Positions 1 through 6,180 of a stretch of 27,110 bases of DNA are shown piece after piece (the first letter of the stretch is position 1; every line of letters begins with the position of its first letter). This DNA is from Patescibacteria group bacterium (GTDB lineage Bacteria; Patescibacteriota; Minisyncoccia; Phycocordibacterales; UBA1006). The translations under genes and the position numbers were made by a program. Below the pieces are notes generated by a model that was given only the letters and a program-made list of their open reading frames with translations, had not been told where the DNA came from and searched no databases. The stretch lies in the NCBI GenBank assembly GCA_020428585.1, contig JAGQMP010000004.1, positions 1 to 27,110 on the forward strand. The letters are read 5' to 3'.

Positions 1-1
1 C

Positions 2-211
2 TTCTCATCGAGTGACCGGTATATGCGAGTTTACCTCATCATCGCTATGACCGTGTGGGTCATTCATAACGTTCTGGTCTTTTCTCCGATTGCAATTATC
101 TCGAGCATCTTCTTCCTCGCCTCGACCATGATCGGGTATGAACGGTTCTACCACCACCGACACATCTACCTCTACCCGCACCAGCCAGTGCATCATCCCA
201 AGGCCCGCTAG
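2..211 (+). CDS. small membrane protein, 5' end outside window
   Basis: The frame is open to the left edge with no stop before base 2, so this may be the 3' end of a longer gene. The first ATG inside the window is at 23 and would give 62 residues. The visible protein has two hydrophobic stretches (about residues 3-20 and 24-37 counted from that ATG), then a basic, His/Tyr/Pro-rich tail with several HH and HP pairs. I do not recognise a family. No clear promoter precedes the ATG at 23, which favours a truncated gene. A shadow frame on the minus strand is charged and low in hydrophobicity, so the plus reading is preferred. Confidence 0.45.
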   Translation, partial: FSSSDRYMRVYLIIAMTVWVIHNVLVFSPIAIISSIFFLASTMIGYERFYHHRHIYLYPHQPVHHPKAR

Positions 212-212
212 C

Positions 213-240
213 TTGCACGGGTTGTTTGTTTTGGTATAAC
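213..240 (+). promoter_or_regulatory. promoter of glutaredoxin-like gene
   Basis: TTGCAC (213-218), a 16-base spacer and TATAAC (235-240) preceded by TGG, an extended -10. The expected start near 247 leaves an AT-rich leader of about 40 bases without a Shine-Dalgarno sequence. Confidence 0.5.
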
Positions 241-288
241 CTAATCGAGAGCAATACAGACAAAAAATAAATTTTAATATTCAAAAAG

Positions 289-552
289 ATGAAAAAGAAG
301 AAGGTAATTCTGTACCGTGCCCCAAGCTGTGATGCATGTGACCTGGCCGAAAAAAAGGTAAAGTCTTTAGCCCACGTCTCTGTGGAGATAGTAGAAATCA
401 ACCCTCAAGACGAGAAAGACTCACCTGAGATAAAAAAGGAGGTCGTAGAAAAGAACGGGGAATTCACCCTCCCTGTGTTTAAAATAGATGACATCATGTA
501 CCCAATCAACTCTGAAAAAGAGCTTGAGGAGGTAATTGACTTTTTATCTTAA
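289..552 (+). CDS. glutaredoxin/thioredoxin-like small redox protein
   Basis: An 87-residue single-domain protein of the thioredoxin fold. The first strand (KVILYRAP) leads into a Cys-Asp-Ala-Cys active site at about residues 15-18, followed by a helix. The TLPVFKI segment near residues 60-66 supplies the cis-proline typical of glutaredoxins, and a short C-terminal helix closes the fold. Likely role: dithiol-disulfide exchange in the cytoplasm, for example as electron donor to ribonucleotide reductase, peroxiredoxin or MsrB, all encoded in this window. That partnership is inference. The gene is monocistronic, with its own promoter and a terminator starting at the stop codon. The ATG at 289 has no Shine-Dalgarno sequence, only AAAAAG directly upstream. 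Confidence 0.8.
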   Translation: MKKKKVILYRAPSCDACDLAEKKVKSLAHVSVEIVEINPQDEKDSPEIKKEVVEKNGEFTLPVFKIDDIMYPINSEKELEEVIDFLS

Positions 553-578
553 AAAAATGGACCATTCGGCCCATTTTT
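551..578. terminator. bidirectional terminator
   Basis: An A-rich arm AAAAATGG pairs with CCATTTTT around a GC-rich centre. It lies between the plus-strand glutaredoxin-like gene and the minus-strand 47-codon gene, whose stop codon (577-579) touches it. Confidence 0.7.
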
Positions 579-720
579 ACTTGTAAGGATGTTTCAGATA
601 GTAGTCCTCCATGTCCTCTAGTAACGCCTCCTCTTCTGGGGTAACCTCATGAGAAACACCTTCGGGGATAGGACCTTCACTTGTGATCTTCTCTGGAATT
701 TTTTCCCGCGAAAACTTCAT
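577..720 (-). CDS. 47-residue acidic protein of unknown function
   Basis: A complete short reading frame from ATG at 720 to TAA at 577-579. The product begins MKFSREKIPEKITSEG and ends in DYYLKHPYK; it is acidic in the middle (TPEEEALLEDMED) with a short basic N-terminus. It starts 2 bases after the PPIase stop codon, as the last gene of the truB-hpf-PPIase operon, and it ends exactly at a terminator. Placement, spacing and charged composition argue for a real gene. The family is unknown to me. No signal peptide or membrane segment is visible. Confidence 0.65.
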   Translation of the reverse strand: MKFSREKIPEKITSEGPIPEGVSHEVTPEEEALLEDMEDYYLKHPYK

Positions 721-722
721 AG

Positions 723-1340
723 TTAGCTTCCAATTACAATCGATTCAATTACGACTGGCTCTACCGGTCGATCGCCTGGTCCCGTTTCAACTGATTCGAT
801 GGCTTTGATCACTTCCATCCCCGACACCACCTTGCCGAATACGGTATGTTTCATATCGAGGAAATCATTATCAGCCGTATTAATGAAAAACTGTGATCCA
901 TTGGTATTTGGTCCAGCATTCGCCATCGAGATAGTACCGGTCACGTTTTGATTCTCGGCGTGAATTTCATCATCAAACTGGTATCCAGGACCACCCGTCC
1001 CCCAAAAAGCCGCCTTGGTATCATCCTTGGTCAACGGATCCCCACCCTGGATCATAAACCCAGCGATGACGCGGTGAAACTTAACACCTTCGTAAAATCC
1101 TTCTTCAGCGAGGTTTACAAAATTAGTAACGGTATTAGGAGCAAGGTCGGCAAAGAGTTCAAGCTCAAAGCTTCCCTTATTAGTGGTAACAGTTGCGTGC
1201 ATGGTTGATTCAGTAGTGGTTAGGGTCGTATCTTCATTCGTTGGTGAATGAGTCTCTCGTGGTGTCGCAAGAAGTATTACGACAACGACGATGACGGCAA
1301 TGCCGAGTAATGATAATACGGTTTTAGTAGGAGTACTCAT
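723..1340 (-). CDS. membrane-anchored cyclophilin-type peptidyl-prolyl isomerase
   Basis: A 205-residue protein. Residues 8-25 form one hydrophobic segment without a lipobox, so it is probably an N-terminal anchor with the catalytic domain outside the membrane. A Thr/Ser-rich linker (about 28-46) leads to a cyclophilin domain (47-204). Family hallmarks are visible: FHRVI with catalytic Arg90, GFMIQGGDP, the NGSQFFI block and HTVFGKV. In the last block a His stands where cyclosporin-binding cyclophilins have Trp, as is usual in bacteria. Expected role: cis-trans isomerisation of prolyl bonds during folding of exported proteins. It is third in the truB operon, 3 bases after hpf. Confidence 0.92.
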   Translation of the reverse strand: MSTPTKTVLSLLGIAVIVVVVILLATPRETHSPTNEDTTLTTTESTMHATVTTNKGSFELELFADLAPNTVTNFVNLAEEGFYEGVKFHRVIAGFMIQGGDPLTKDDTKAAFWGTGGPGYQFDDEIHAENQNVTGTISMANAGPNTNGSQFFINTADNDFLDMKHTVFGKVVSGMEVIKAIESVETGPGDRPVEPVVIESIVIGS

Positions 1341-1343
1341 AAA

Positions 1344-1694
1344 TTAATTTCGTTTAAATATTCTCTTCATCCTCGAGGCAGCTCGACGGGCAAGGCCACG
1401 GGTCTTATTTCGATCTGACCGTACCATACGAAACATTTCGTCATAGGCATGATCAAAGGCATCTTTCACCCCGGCCCGATATTCATCCGTAAAGTATTGA
1501 TTTCCTGGCTCCTCAATACGAATCGAAACATAGTACAAATCCTCGCCATGGTGACTCGAGGTTGTCTTTTCGATATCGAGGTACGCGTGTGCTTCTCCAG
1601 GAAAGAATCTTCCGAGACCCTCCATACGATGAGCCATCGCATCTTTTGCTTCTTGATACAGATCGAGGTTCTTGGTTTGAAAGAAAATATTCAT
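1344..1694 (-). CDS. hpf: ribosome hibernation promoting factor / RaiA-like protein (short form)
   Basis: A 116-residue protein with the S30AE (sigma-54 modulation) beta-alpha-beta-beta-beta-alpha pattern: an N-terminal strand (MNIFFQTKNLDL), a helix, three strands including DLYYVSIRIE, and a long C-terminal helix. A strongly basic tail (RRAASRMKRIFKRN) suits rRNA contact. It lacks the C-terminal dimerisation domain of long HPFs, so it matches the short HPF/YfiA class that sits in the 30S subunit and silences ribosomes under stress. It follows truB by 4 bases and precedes the PPIase by 3, so co-transcription is nearly certain. No Shine-Dalgarno sequence precedes the ATG. Confidence 0.85.
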   Translation of the reverse strand: MNIFFQTKNLDLYQEAKDAMAHRMEGLGRFFPGEAHAYLDIEKTTSSHHGEDLYYVSIRIEEPGNQYFTDEYRAGVKDAFDHAYDEMFRMVRSDRNKTRGLARRAASRMKRIFKRN

Positions 1695-1698
1695 GGTG

Positions 1699-2466
1699 TT
1701 ACGAGCGCTTAGCGAATAACAGGTCTAGTATAGCACGAATGAACCCTGGCTTCTCTGATGATTCTTCTAGTCGAAAGGCCTCTTGATCGAGGTGGGGTCC
1801 GATAGACACGCGATACAGACCTGTAAGACTGGCAGGTAGATCGCCAATTTGTCGACCTAATTCCTCGGCCAGGGTCCTCACATAGGCACCTGAATCGACT
1901 CCTAATCTGACCTTTGCTAGGTAGGTATCTTTGCCGCCATGATAGAGGTCAATCAACTGAGCCTCGGTAACGATCATTTCTTTTTCAGGAATACGTGGTG
2001 GCTCTTTGCCTTCCCTGGCATAACGGTACAGAGCCTTCCCGTCGACCTTGATCGCTGAATATCGGGGTACAGGCAAAGTGTGGGTACCCACCATACTGCG
2101 AACAGCTTGGTCTACGTCGGCTAATACGAGATCACCAGGACCAATCATCGTCTGGCGGGTAATCTCACCTTCGGCATCACCTGTCGTGGTTGACCGGCCA
2201 AGAACAATATCCGCAAGGTAGACCTTTGGTAGTTTCAGATAATTCGTCATTTTTTTCGTACCAGCATTCACCCCCACAATCATGAGTCCACGAGCCAAGG
2301 GATCAAGGGTGCCAGCGTGACCTAATTTCTTGGTTCCCAAAACAGGCCGCAAACGACGAAGTACATCAAATGAACTGATACCTATCGGTTTATGAACCAA
2401 AAGCACGTCAGGTTCAATATAATTATTCGGTTGAGGCTGCTGAACCATGTGTTGATATCCTAACAT
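1699..2466 (-). CDS. truB: tRNA pseudouridine(55) synthase TruB
   Basis: A 255-residue protein that isomerises U55 of the tRNA T-loop to pseudouridine. The family core is clear: LLVHKPIGISSFDVLRR, then GHAGTLDPLARG with catalytic Asp at about residue 55, the VPRYSAIKVDGKALY block, and DSGAYVRTLAEELG near the C-terminus. The size is close to short TruBs that lack a full PUA domain. Start choice is uncertain. ATG at 2466 has AATAAT 8 bases upstream. ATG at 2448, six codons inside, has an extended -10 TGT-TAGGAT 8 bases upstream, so a leaderless transcript could start there instead. First gene of a four-gene operon with hpf, the PPIase and the 47-codon gene. Confidence 0.93.
   Translation of the reverse strand: MLGYQHMVQQPQPNNYIEPDVLLVHKPIGISSFDVLRRLRPVLGTKKLGHAGTLDPLARGLMIVGVNAGTKKMTNYLKLPKVYLADIVLGRSTTTGDAEGEITRQTMIGPGDLVLADVDQAVRSMVGTHTLPVPRYSAIKVDGKALYRYAREGKEPPRIPEKEMIVTEAQLIDLYHGGKDTYLAKVRLGVDSGAYVRTLAEELGRQIGDLPASLTGLYRVSIGPHLDQEAFRLEESSEKPGFIRAILDLLFAKRS
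2457..2465 (-). promoter_or_regulatory. possible extended -10 of truB operon
   Basis: On the minus strand TGT-TAGGAT, 8 bases before the ATG at 2448. An alternative AATAAT lies 8 bases before the ATG at 2466. The two cannot be separated by reading alone. Confidence 0.35.
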
Positions 2467-2478
2467 GTGAACAAATTA

Positions 2479-2507
2479 TTGACGATAAGACGATAATGTT
2501 TTATTTT
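2479..2507 (+). promoter_or_regulatory. promoter of the 2537 gene
   Basis: TTGACG (2479-2484), a 17-base spacer and TATTTT (2502-2507). The leader is about 23 bases, with no Shine-Dalgarno sequence. Confidence 0.55.
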
Positions 2508-2536
2508 GGAATCAAAGCAACTTTAAAACATACGCC

Positions 2537-2839
2537 ATGGGAAAACGTATTAATGTGAAAGATAAGATCAAAGAATTTGAAGCAAGATTTACGGGAGTCA
2601 ATCTCTTCAAAAAAGTTCTTAATCTCAGCGAATCAGAATTCTATTCCGGCCAAAAAAAGAATATGCGAAACCAAGACGTTGAAATCTACAACAAAATTCT
2701 TGGAACTAACTTCTTTATAGACTGGCAGCCAATCGGAGAATCAGCTTCTTATAAAATAGAAAAGATCCTCGATAATGTGAAAAACAAATCAGAAAAACAA
2801 GTCAAAAAAGTAAAGATCAATCAGCTCGTATTATTCTAA
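2537..2839 (+). CDS. orphan basic 100-residue protein
   Basis: I do not recognise a family. The protein is lysine-rich (start MGKRINVKDKIKEFEARF, end KQVKKVKINQLVLF), has no signal peptide or membrane segment, and is predicted mostly helical with a central hydrophobic/aromatic patch (KILGTNFFIDWQPI). The DNA is AT-richer than the flanking truB operon. It is monocistronic, with a -35/-10 promoter and a strong terminator directly after the stop. A nucleic-acid-binding role would suit the charge, but nothing in the sequence proves it. Confidence 0.6.
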   Translation: MGKRINVKDKIKEFEARFTGVNLFKKVLNLSESEFYSGQKKNMRNQDVEIYNKILGTNFFIDWQPIGESASYKIEKILDNVKNKSEKQVKKVKINQLVLF

Positions 2840-2840
2840 A

Positions 2841-2875
2841 AAACAAAAAACCACCCGACGGGTGGTGTTTTTGTT
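2841..2875. terminator. bidirectional terminator
   Basis: Stem ACCACCC/GGGTGGT (2850-2866) with a 3-base loop, flanked by A-rich and T-rich tracts on both sides. Serves the 2537 gene on plus and the lysozyme-like gene on minus. Confidence 0.9.
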
Positions 2876-3485
2876 AGACCTCTTGTTGATCAATAATATC
2901 CATCTGGCGCATTACCATCTTGGTATAGCCGGGACGAATATGATCAGGGTTGTAGGCCTGAAGGATCTGTTTGACGGTCTTGTCTTCATAGAACCGAGCG
3001 GTGTTCGGGTTGTGACCACCGAGGTTCATCGAAATAACGTCAATTGATTCAGCATATGAATCAAAGTCGATCTGACACGATCCCCATCCAAAGGCACTGT
3101 AGCTGGCATTCTTACATGCGAACTTACCTCCGGTCGACTCGATAAAGCCGATCGCAGCAACCAAACGCCAGTCAATGTCGTACTTGTCCGCCGACTCGAC
3201 AAAGTGTTCAGCTTCGTGCTGAAGGGGAAGGTTATATCGTGCATAGTAGGCACGAATCTTGGCGATACGCTCGTCTTCACGCTGGCGCATCGATCGTTCT
3301 AGTGCGGCTGTATCGTCAAGCAGAAGCTGCGCAAACGACTGACCGCCAAGAGGGGCGTCCGCCTCAAGCGCAAAGACCTGAGATGAAAACGCAATATAGA
3401 ACGAATAAACAATAATGAGAATCTTGTACACGTTCGTTAAGAACGGATGCTTAATAACTTTCTTAGGTAGTATATATGATGTCAT
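2874..3485 (-). CDS. secreted lysozyme-like / lytic transglycosylase-like protein
   Basis: A 203-residue protein. A basic N-terminus and hydrophobic segment (about 21-35) ending in SSQVFA-LEA look like a cleavable signal peptide. Residues 48-90 are a charged helix, possibly coiled coil. The C-terminal part (about 92-195) has a lysozyme-type pattern: HFVESADKYDIDWRLVAAIGFIEST with candidate catalytic Glu116, then AFGWGSCQIDF and a conserved-looking FYEDKTVKQILQAYNPD. Two cysteines (Cys124 and Cys137) could form a disulfide. Likely role: peptidoglycan cleavage or remodelling outside the membrane; the exact enzyme class is not settled. GTG at codon 19 is an alternative start giving a compact signal peptide. 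Two candidate promoters lie upstream. Confidence 0.72.
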   Translation of the reverse strand: MTSYILPKKVIKHPFLTNVYKILIIVYSFYIAFSSQVFALEADAPLGGQSFAQLLLDDTAALERSMRQREDERIAKIRAYYARYNLPLQHEAEHFVESADKYDIDWRLVAAIGFIESTGGKFACKNASYSAFGWGSCQIDFDSYAESIDVISMNLGGHNPNTARFYEDKTVKQILQAYNPDHIRPGYTKMVMRQMDIIDQQEV

Positions 3486-3545
3486 AGGTTGCGGTATGTG
3501 CTCCGCAAAACTCCGAAACTAAAAAAGCTCTCGCAAAGGAGAACG

Positions 3546-3560
3546 CTAGTACGATACTAG
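3546..3560. promoter_or_regulatory. small palindrome over a -10 element
   Basis: CTAGTA-CGA-TACTAG, a perfect 6-base inverted repeat that contains the -10 of the proximal promoter of the lysozyme-like gene. An operator is possible. Confidence 0.4.
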
Positions 3561-3579
3561 GAATAGCCTCGATGGTCAA
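3551..3579 (-). promoter_or_regulatory. proximal promoter candidate, lysozyme-like gene
   Basis: On the minus strand TTGACC (3574-3579), a 17-base spacer and TATCGT (3551-3556). Weaker -10 than the distal promoter. Confidence 0.4.
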
Positions 3580-3583
3580 GGAG

Positions 3584-3592
3584 TTATCCACA
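3584..3592. promoter_or_regulatory. single DnaA-box consensus
   Basis: TTATCCACA on the plus strand, an exact match to the E. coli DnaA-box consensus. It lies at the expected transcription start of the distal promoter of the lysozyme-like gene. I saw no second box nearby, so this is not an origin. Confidence 0.35.
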
Positions 3593-3621
3593 GTTATACA
3601 ACATGAAAACTATTATGTCAA
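3593..3621 (-). promoter_or_regulatory. distal promoter, lysozyme-like gene
   Basis: On the minus strand TTGACA (3616-3621), a 17-base spacer and TATAAC (3593-3598), close to consensus. It sits about 20 bases after the fba stop codon and gives a leader of about 100 bases. Confidence 0.65.
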
Positions 3622-3639
3622 AAAGCCTTTAAAAATAAG

Positions 3640-4518
3640 CTATTTGAGGCCCCAAAACAGCCTCATGCGGTCTTCAACCTTCAACATTACGTTTGTTTTC
3701 GCTTGATTAAGGTAGCGATAGGGGGCCAATTGATCAGGATCCTCAGCAAAGGCGTCTTCAATTCCCTTTCTATACGCAACCCTCAATTCAGTACTAATAT
3801 GAATGACTGAAATCCCCGCCGCGATGACCGCTTTAAAATCTTCATCAGTTGAACCAGAACCACCATGAAGGACCAGTGGTATTTTGGTCGCCGCTAAAAT
3901 ATCAGCGACGCGACCCGGGTTCAGTGCTGGATTTCCTGATTTGACCATACCGTGCACGTTACCTACCGACGGTGCCAAAAGGTCGATACCCGTCGCATCA
4001 ACAAAGGCTTTTGCCTCTTCGGGCTTAGTCATCGTTTCTTCTGAAACACCCTCGGGTACGGCATCCTTGATATCAGAACCACCACCGATAAATCCGAATT
4101 CCGCCTCGACGAGACAATCTGGGTTTACCTTATCTCGGTAGGCCACGACCGCCTTGGTATGTTCGAGGTTCTCTTCGTGACTGACTTTGTTGCCGTCGTA
4201 AATTACCATATCAAAACCAGCATCAATAGCCTCACAGGTCCGCTGTACGCTGTAGGTATGATCAGCGTTCGTAAAGATAGGATAATCGTGTTCGTTTCTA
4301 AGGCTCGTTATATAGTCAACAGATTGAATAACCCCCATCGCATCTCGTTCACCTTCGGAAAAACCGATAATGACCGGAATATTCTCGCCATATTCTTCTG
4401 AGACCTTTTTCGCCCCGGCAAAAATACCGAGAATCATATCAGAATTCGCTACGTTAAAGTGGGCAATGGCTCGGCCGTTTTCCTGAGCTTCAATAAGGTA
4501 TTGTTTGAGGGTTTTCAT
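3640..4518 (-). CDS. fba: class II fructose-bisphosphate aldolase
   Basis: A 292-residue, metal-dependent aldolase that interconverts fructose 1,6-bisphosphate with glyceraldehyde 3-phosphate and dihydroxyacetone phosphate. Visible hallmarks: AHFNVANSD near the N-terminus, TNADHTYS with catalytic Asp86 and zinc ligand His87, EAEFGFIGG with Glu140, GNVHGMVKSG with His189, and LHGGSGS with His218. The length is typical of short class II enzymes. The start codon lies 6 bases after an extended -10, so the mRNA should be leaderless. Its promoter overlaps that of the divergent PfkB kinase. No convincing terminator follows; the next promoter begins about 20 bases downstream. Confidence 0.95.
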   Translation of the reverse strand: MKTLKQYLIEAQENGRAIAHFNVANSDMILGIFAGAKKVSEEYGENIPVIIGFSEGERDAMGVIQSVDYITSLRNEHDYPIFTNADHTYSVQRTCEAIDAGFDMVIYDGNKVSHEENLEHTKAVVAYRDKVNPDCLVEAEFGFIGGGSDIKDAVPEGVSEETMTKPEEAKAFVDATGIDLLAPSVGNVHGMVKSGNPALNPGRVADILAATKIPLVLHGGSGSTDEDFKAVIAAGISVIHISTELRVAYRKGIEDAFAEDPDQLAPYRYLNQAKTNVMLKVEDRMRLFWGLK

Positions 4519-4533
4519 GGAAAAAGTATACCA
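4519..4533 (-). promoter_or_regulatory. leaderless extended -10 promoter of fba
   Basis: On the minus strand TGG-TATACT (hexamer 4525-4530), then 6 bases to the ATG. Its -35 region would fall on the -10 of the divergent kinase promoter. Confidence 0.75.
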
Positions 4534-4553
4534 TAGCGGCCTGTGGTATACTT
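4524..4553. repeat. 10-base inverted repeat formed by two divergent -10 boxes
   Basis: AAGTATACCA (4524-4533) and TGGTATACTT (4544-4553), separated by 10 bases. Each arm contains one promoter's extended -10. Confidence 0.85.
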
Positions 4554-4559
4554 GTCTCC
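4544..4559 (+). promoter_or_regulatory. leaderless extended -10 promoter of PfkB kinase
   Basis: TGG-TATACT (hexamer 4547-4552), then 7 bases to the ATG at 4560. Confidence 0.75.
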
Positions 4560-5570
4560 ATGAGCACAGACAACAAGGTAGATTTTATGGCAATCGGCGA
4601 CATCGTGATCGATGCCTTTATCACATTACAAGACGCCGAAGTACACTGTAATATCGACAACGAAAATTGTATGCTCTCGATGCGATTCGGTGATAAGATT
4701 CCCTATCGAGACGTAACAGTCATCCCTGCGGTTGGAAATGCCCCAAATGCATCAGTATCTGCCGCACGTCTAGGTCTTAATTCAGCCCTCATGACCCATG
4801 TGGGAAATGATGGGTTTGGAAAGGAATGTATCGAAGCTCTTACCGGAAATAAGGTTTCAACAGACTTTGTCACGATCGAAGAAGGAAAAACTACCAATTA
4901 CCACTATGTTCTATCATTTCAGGCTGAACGAACGATCCTGATCAAACACGAAGATTATACCTACGGCCTCAAAAAACAGGTAGGTAATTCAGTGCCAACC
5001 TGGGTGTACTTTAGTTCTGTTGGTGAACATTCAATGGATTACCACGCTGACATCGCTGCCTGGGTAAAGGAAAACGGTATCAAGATGGCCTTCCAACCAG
5101 GAACCTTCCAAATTTCACTTGGGACCGAAAAATTGAAAGATGTGTATGCCGCAACCGAAGTCTTCTTCTGTAACGTCGAAGAAGCACAAAAGATTCTCGA
5201 TACCGATTCACGCGAGGTCAAGGAATTAATGCGTGGTATCCATGTATTTGGACCAAAAATTGTCTGCGTGACCGACGGACCTGATGGTGCCTACGCCTAC
5301 GATTCATATCACGATGAATATTGGTTCCATCCGATCTACCCTGACCCGCAACCACCAATCGAACGAACCGGGGCTGGTGATTCATTCTCGTCGACCTTTA
5401 CCGTCGCGCTTGGCCTTGGTAAATCGGTCAAAGAAGCCTTGTCATGGGGTCCGATTAATTCAATGAATGTCGTTCAGCACATTGGCGCGCAAGAAGGCCT
5501 CCTCACCCGCGATCAATTGGAGGAATTCCTCAAAAACGCACCCGAGGATTATCGACCTAAAAAAATCTAG
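4560..5570 (+). CDS. PfkB-family carbohydrate kinase
   Basis: A 336-residue ribokinase-fold kinase. Signature one is seen as PAVGNAPNASVSAARLGL (about 56-73) and signature two as RTGAGDSFSSTF, with the catalytic-base Asp at about 274 and the anion hole in GAGD (271-274). The N-terminal region holds an insert (about 25-50) with two cysteines (Cys30, Cys37), probably part of the lid. The substrate cannot be read from sequence. Adjacency to aldolase, and the absence of a canonical PfkA in this window, make fructose 6-phosphate a reasonable candidate, but ribose or nucleoside kinase activity is also possible in this family. Leaderless start at 4560; a terminator follows the stop within 10 bases. 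Confidence 0.88.
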   Translation: MSTDNKVDFMAIGDIVIDAFITLQDAEVHCNIDNENCMLSMRFGDKIPYRDVTVIPAVGNAPNASVSAARLGLNSALMTHVGNDGFGKECIEALTGNKVSTDFVTIEEGKTTNYHYVLSFQAERTILIKHEDYTYGLKKQVGNSVPTWVYFSSVGEHSMDYHADIAAWVKENGIKMAFQPGTFQISLGTEKLKDVYAATEVFFCNVEEAQKILDTDSREVKELMRGIHVFGPKIVCVTDGPDGAYAYDSYHDEYWFHPIYPDPQPPIERTGAGDSFSSTFTVALGLGKSVKEALSWGPINSMNVVQHIGAQEGLLTRDQLEEFLKNAPEDYRPKKI

Positions 5571-5578
5571 AGAAAAAG

Positions 5579-5600
5579 AACACCTGTACGGTGTTTTTTA
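5579..5600 (+). terminator. terminator of PfkB kinase gene
   Basis: AACACC/GGTGTT stem with a 5-base loop, followed by TTTTT. The next promoter's -10 starts 8 bases later. Confidence 0.8.
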
Positions 5601-5604
5601 GTCT

Positions 5605-5619
5605 TGGTATACTCTCTAT
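5605..5619 (+). promoter_or_regulatory. leaderless extended -10 promoter
   Basis: TGG-TATACT (hexamer 5608-5613), then 6 bases to the ATG at 5620. The 15 bases CTTGGTATACTCTCT recur before the Nudix gene (13423-13437). Confidence 0.75.
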
Positions 5620-5874
5620 ATGAGTATGGAAATCCCAAACTGGCTGAAAAAAACAGGTTTACATGAAGAAGGATCTTCTTTTGAAGAGGTTATGGGCAAT
5701 GTGTCTAATGGTAAAAAGACTCAAAACCAACTTGAAATACATGCCGCCTTTTCTCCTTCTGAAACTGATGGAAATTTTGAAAATAGTGAGCAAAAAGAAT
5801 TAGAAAAAAATAAACAGATATTAAAGAAAACAGATCAAAAAATACCTAACGAAAACGAATTTTCAGATAATTAA
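5620..5874 (+). CDS. orphan acidic 84-residue protein
   Basis: Not recognised. The product is hydrophilic and rich in Glu, Asn and Lys, with low-complexity character after residue 45. The N-terminus (MEIPNWLKKTGLHEEGSSFEEV) could form one short amphipathic helix; the rest looks disordered. A second ATG two codons downstream (MEIPNW) is an alternative start. The start at 5620 follows an extended -10 by 6 bases. It is followed after 7 bases by a second orphan gene, and the two probably form a small operon ending at a shared terminator. The DNA is clearly more AT-rich than the neighbouring kinase and transketolase genes. Confidence 0.55.
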   Translation: MSMEIPNWLKKTGLHEEGSSFEEVMGNVSNGKKTQNQLEIHAAFSPSETDGNFENSEQKELEKNKQILKKTDQKIPNENEFSDN

Positions 5875-5881
5875 AAATAAT

Positions 5882-6166
5882 ATGAATCAAAACCCATTTG
5901 AACAACCAATGCCTCAACAAGTTCCACCTCCAAAGCCAGAATGGAATGGGAAAGCGCCTGTATTAAACAGGCTTATCCAAGCAAATAAAGAAAAACATCA
6001 AGACAAAAGTTTTAATAAGCCTATTTCAGAGGTTATGCCTCCGAAAGAACGAACACTAATCAACAAAGTAGAATGTTCTCTTTCGTGCGAAGAAGATCTT
6101 CAGAAATCACTTGAGGCTTTCACTCAAGGTGTAACTGATCACGTAAATAAAAATCCAGAGTTCTAA
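5882..6166 (+). CDS. orphan 94-residue protein, Pro/Gln-rich start
   Basis: Not recognised. The N-terminus (MNQNPFEQPMPQQVPPPKPEW) is proline- and glutamine-rich and likely disordered. The middle is basic (LNRLIQANKEKHQDKSF) and the C-terminal third, with CSLSCEEDLQKSLEAF, is predicted helical. Two cysteines, three residues apart, are the only ones. There is no signal peptide or membrane segment. It is second in a two-gene unit with the 5620 gene; its stop codon lies in the loop of the terminator shared with the transketolase operon. Confidence 0.55.
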   Translation: MNQNPFEQPMPQQVPPPKPEWNGKAPVLNRLIQANKEKHQDKSFNKPISEVMPPKERTLINKVECSLSCEEDLQKSLEAFTQGVTDHVNKNPEF

Positions 6167-6180
6167 TCTCTGGATTTTTA
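6151..6180. terminator. bidirectional terminator with embedded stop codons
   Basis: 10-base stem AAATCCAGAG (6151-6160) / CTCTGGATTT (6168-6177), 7-base loop, T-tract on plus and A-tract on the other side. The stop of the 5882 gene is in the loop and the transketolase C-half stop abuts the stem. Confidence 0.88.

Noticed and set aside
5..196. 63-codon minus-strand frame at the left edge
   Set aside because: The charged, His/Asp-rich sequence mirrors the hydrophobic plus-strand frame; no promoter or partner gene supports it.
948..1208. 86-codon plus-strand frame opposite the PPIase gene
   Set aside because: It is antisense to a clearly recognisable cyclophilin, and no family resemblance or promoter supports it.
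3584..3592. Replication origin
   Set aside because: Only one DnaA-box match, no AT-rich unwinding tract with further boxes, and no dnaA or dnaN nearby.
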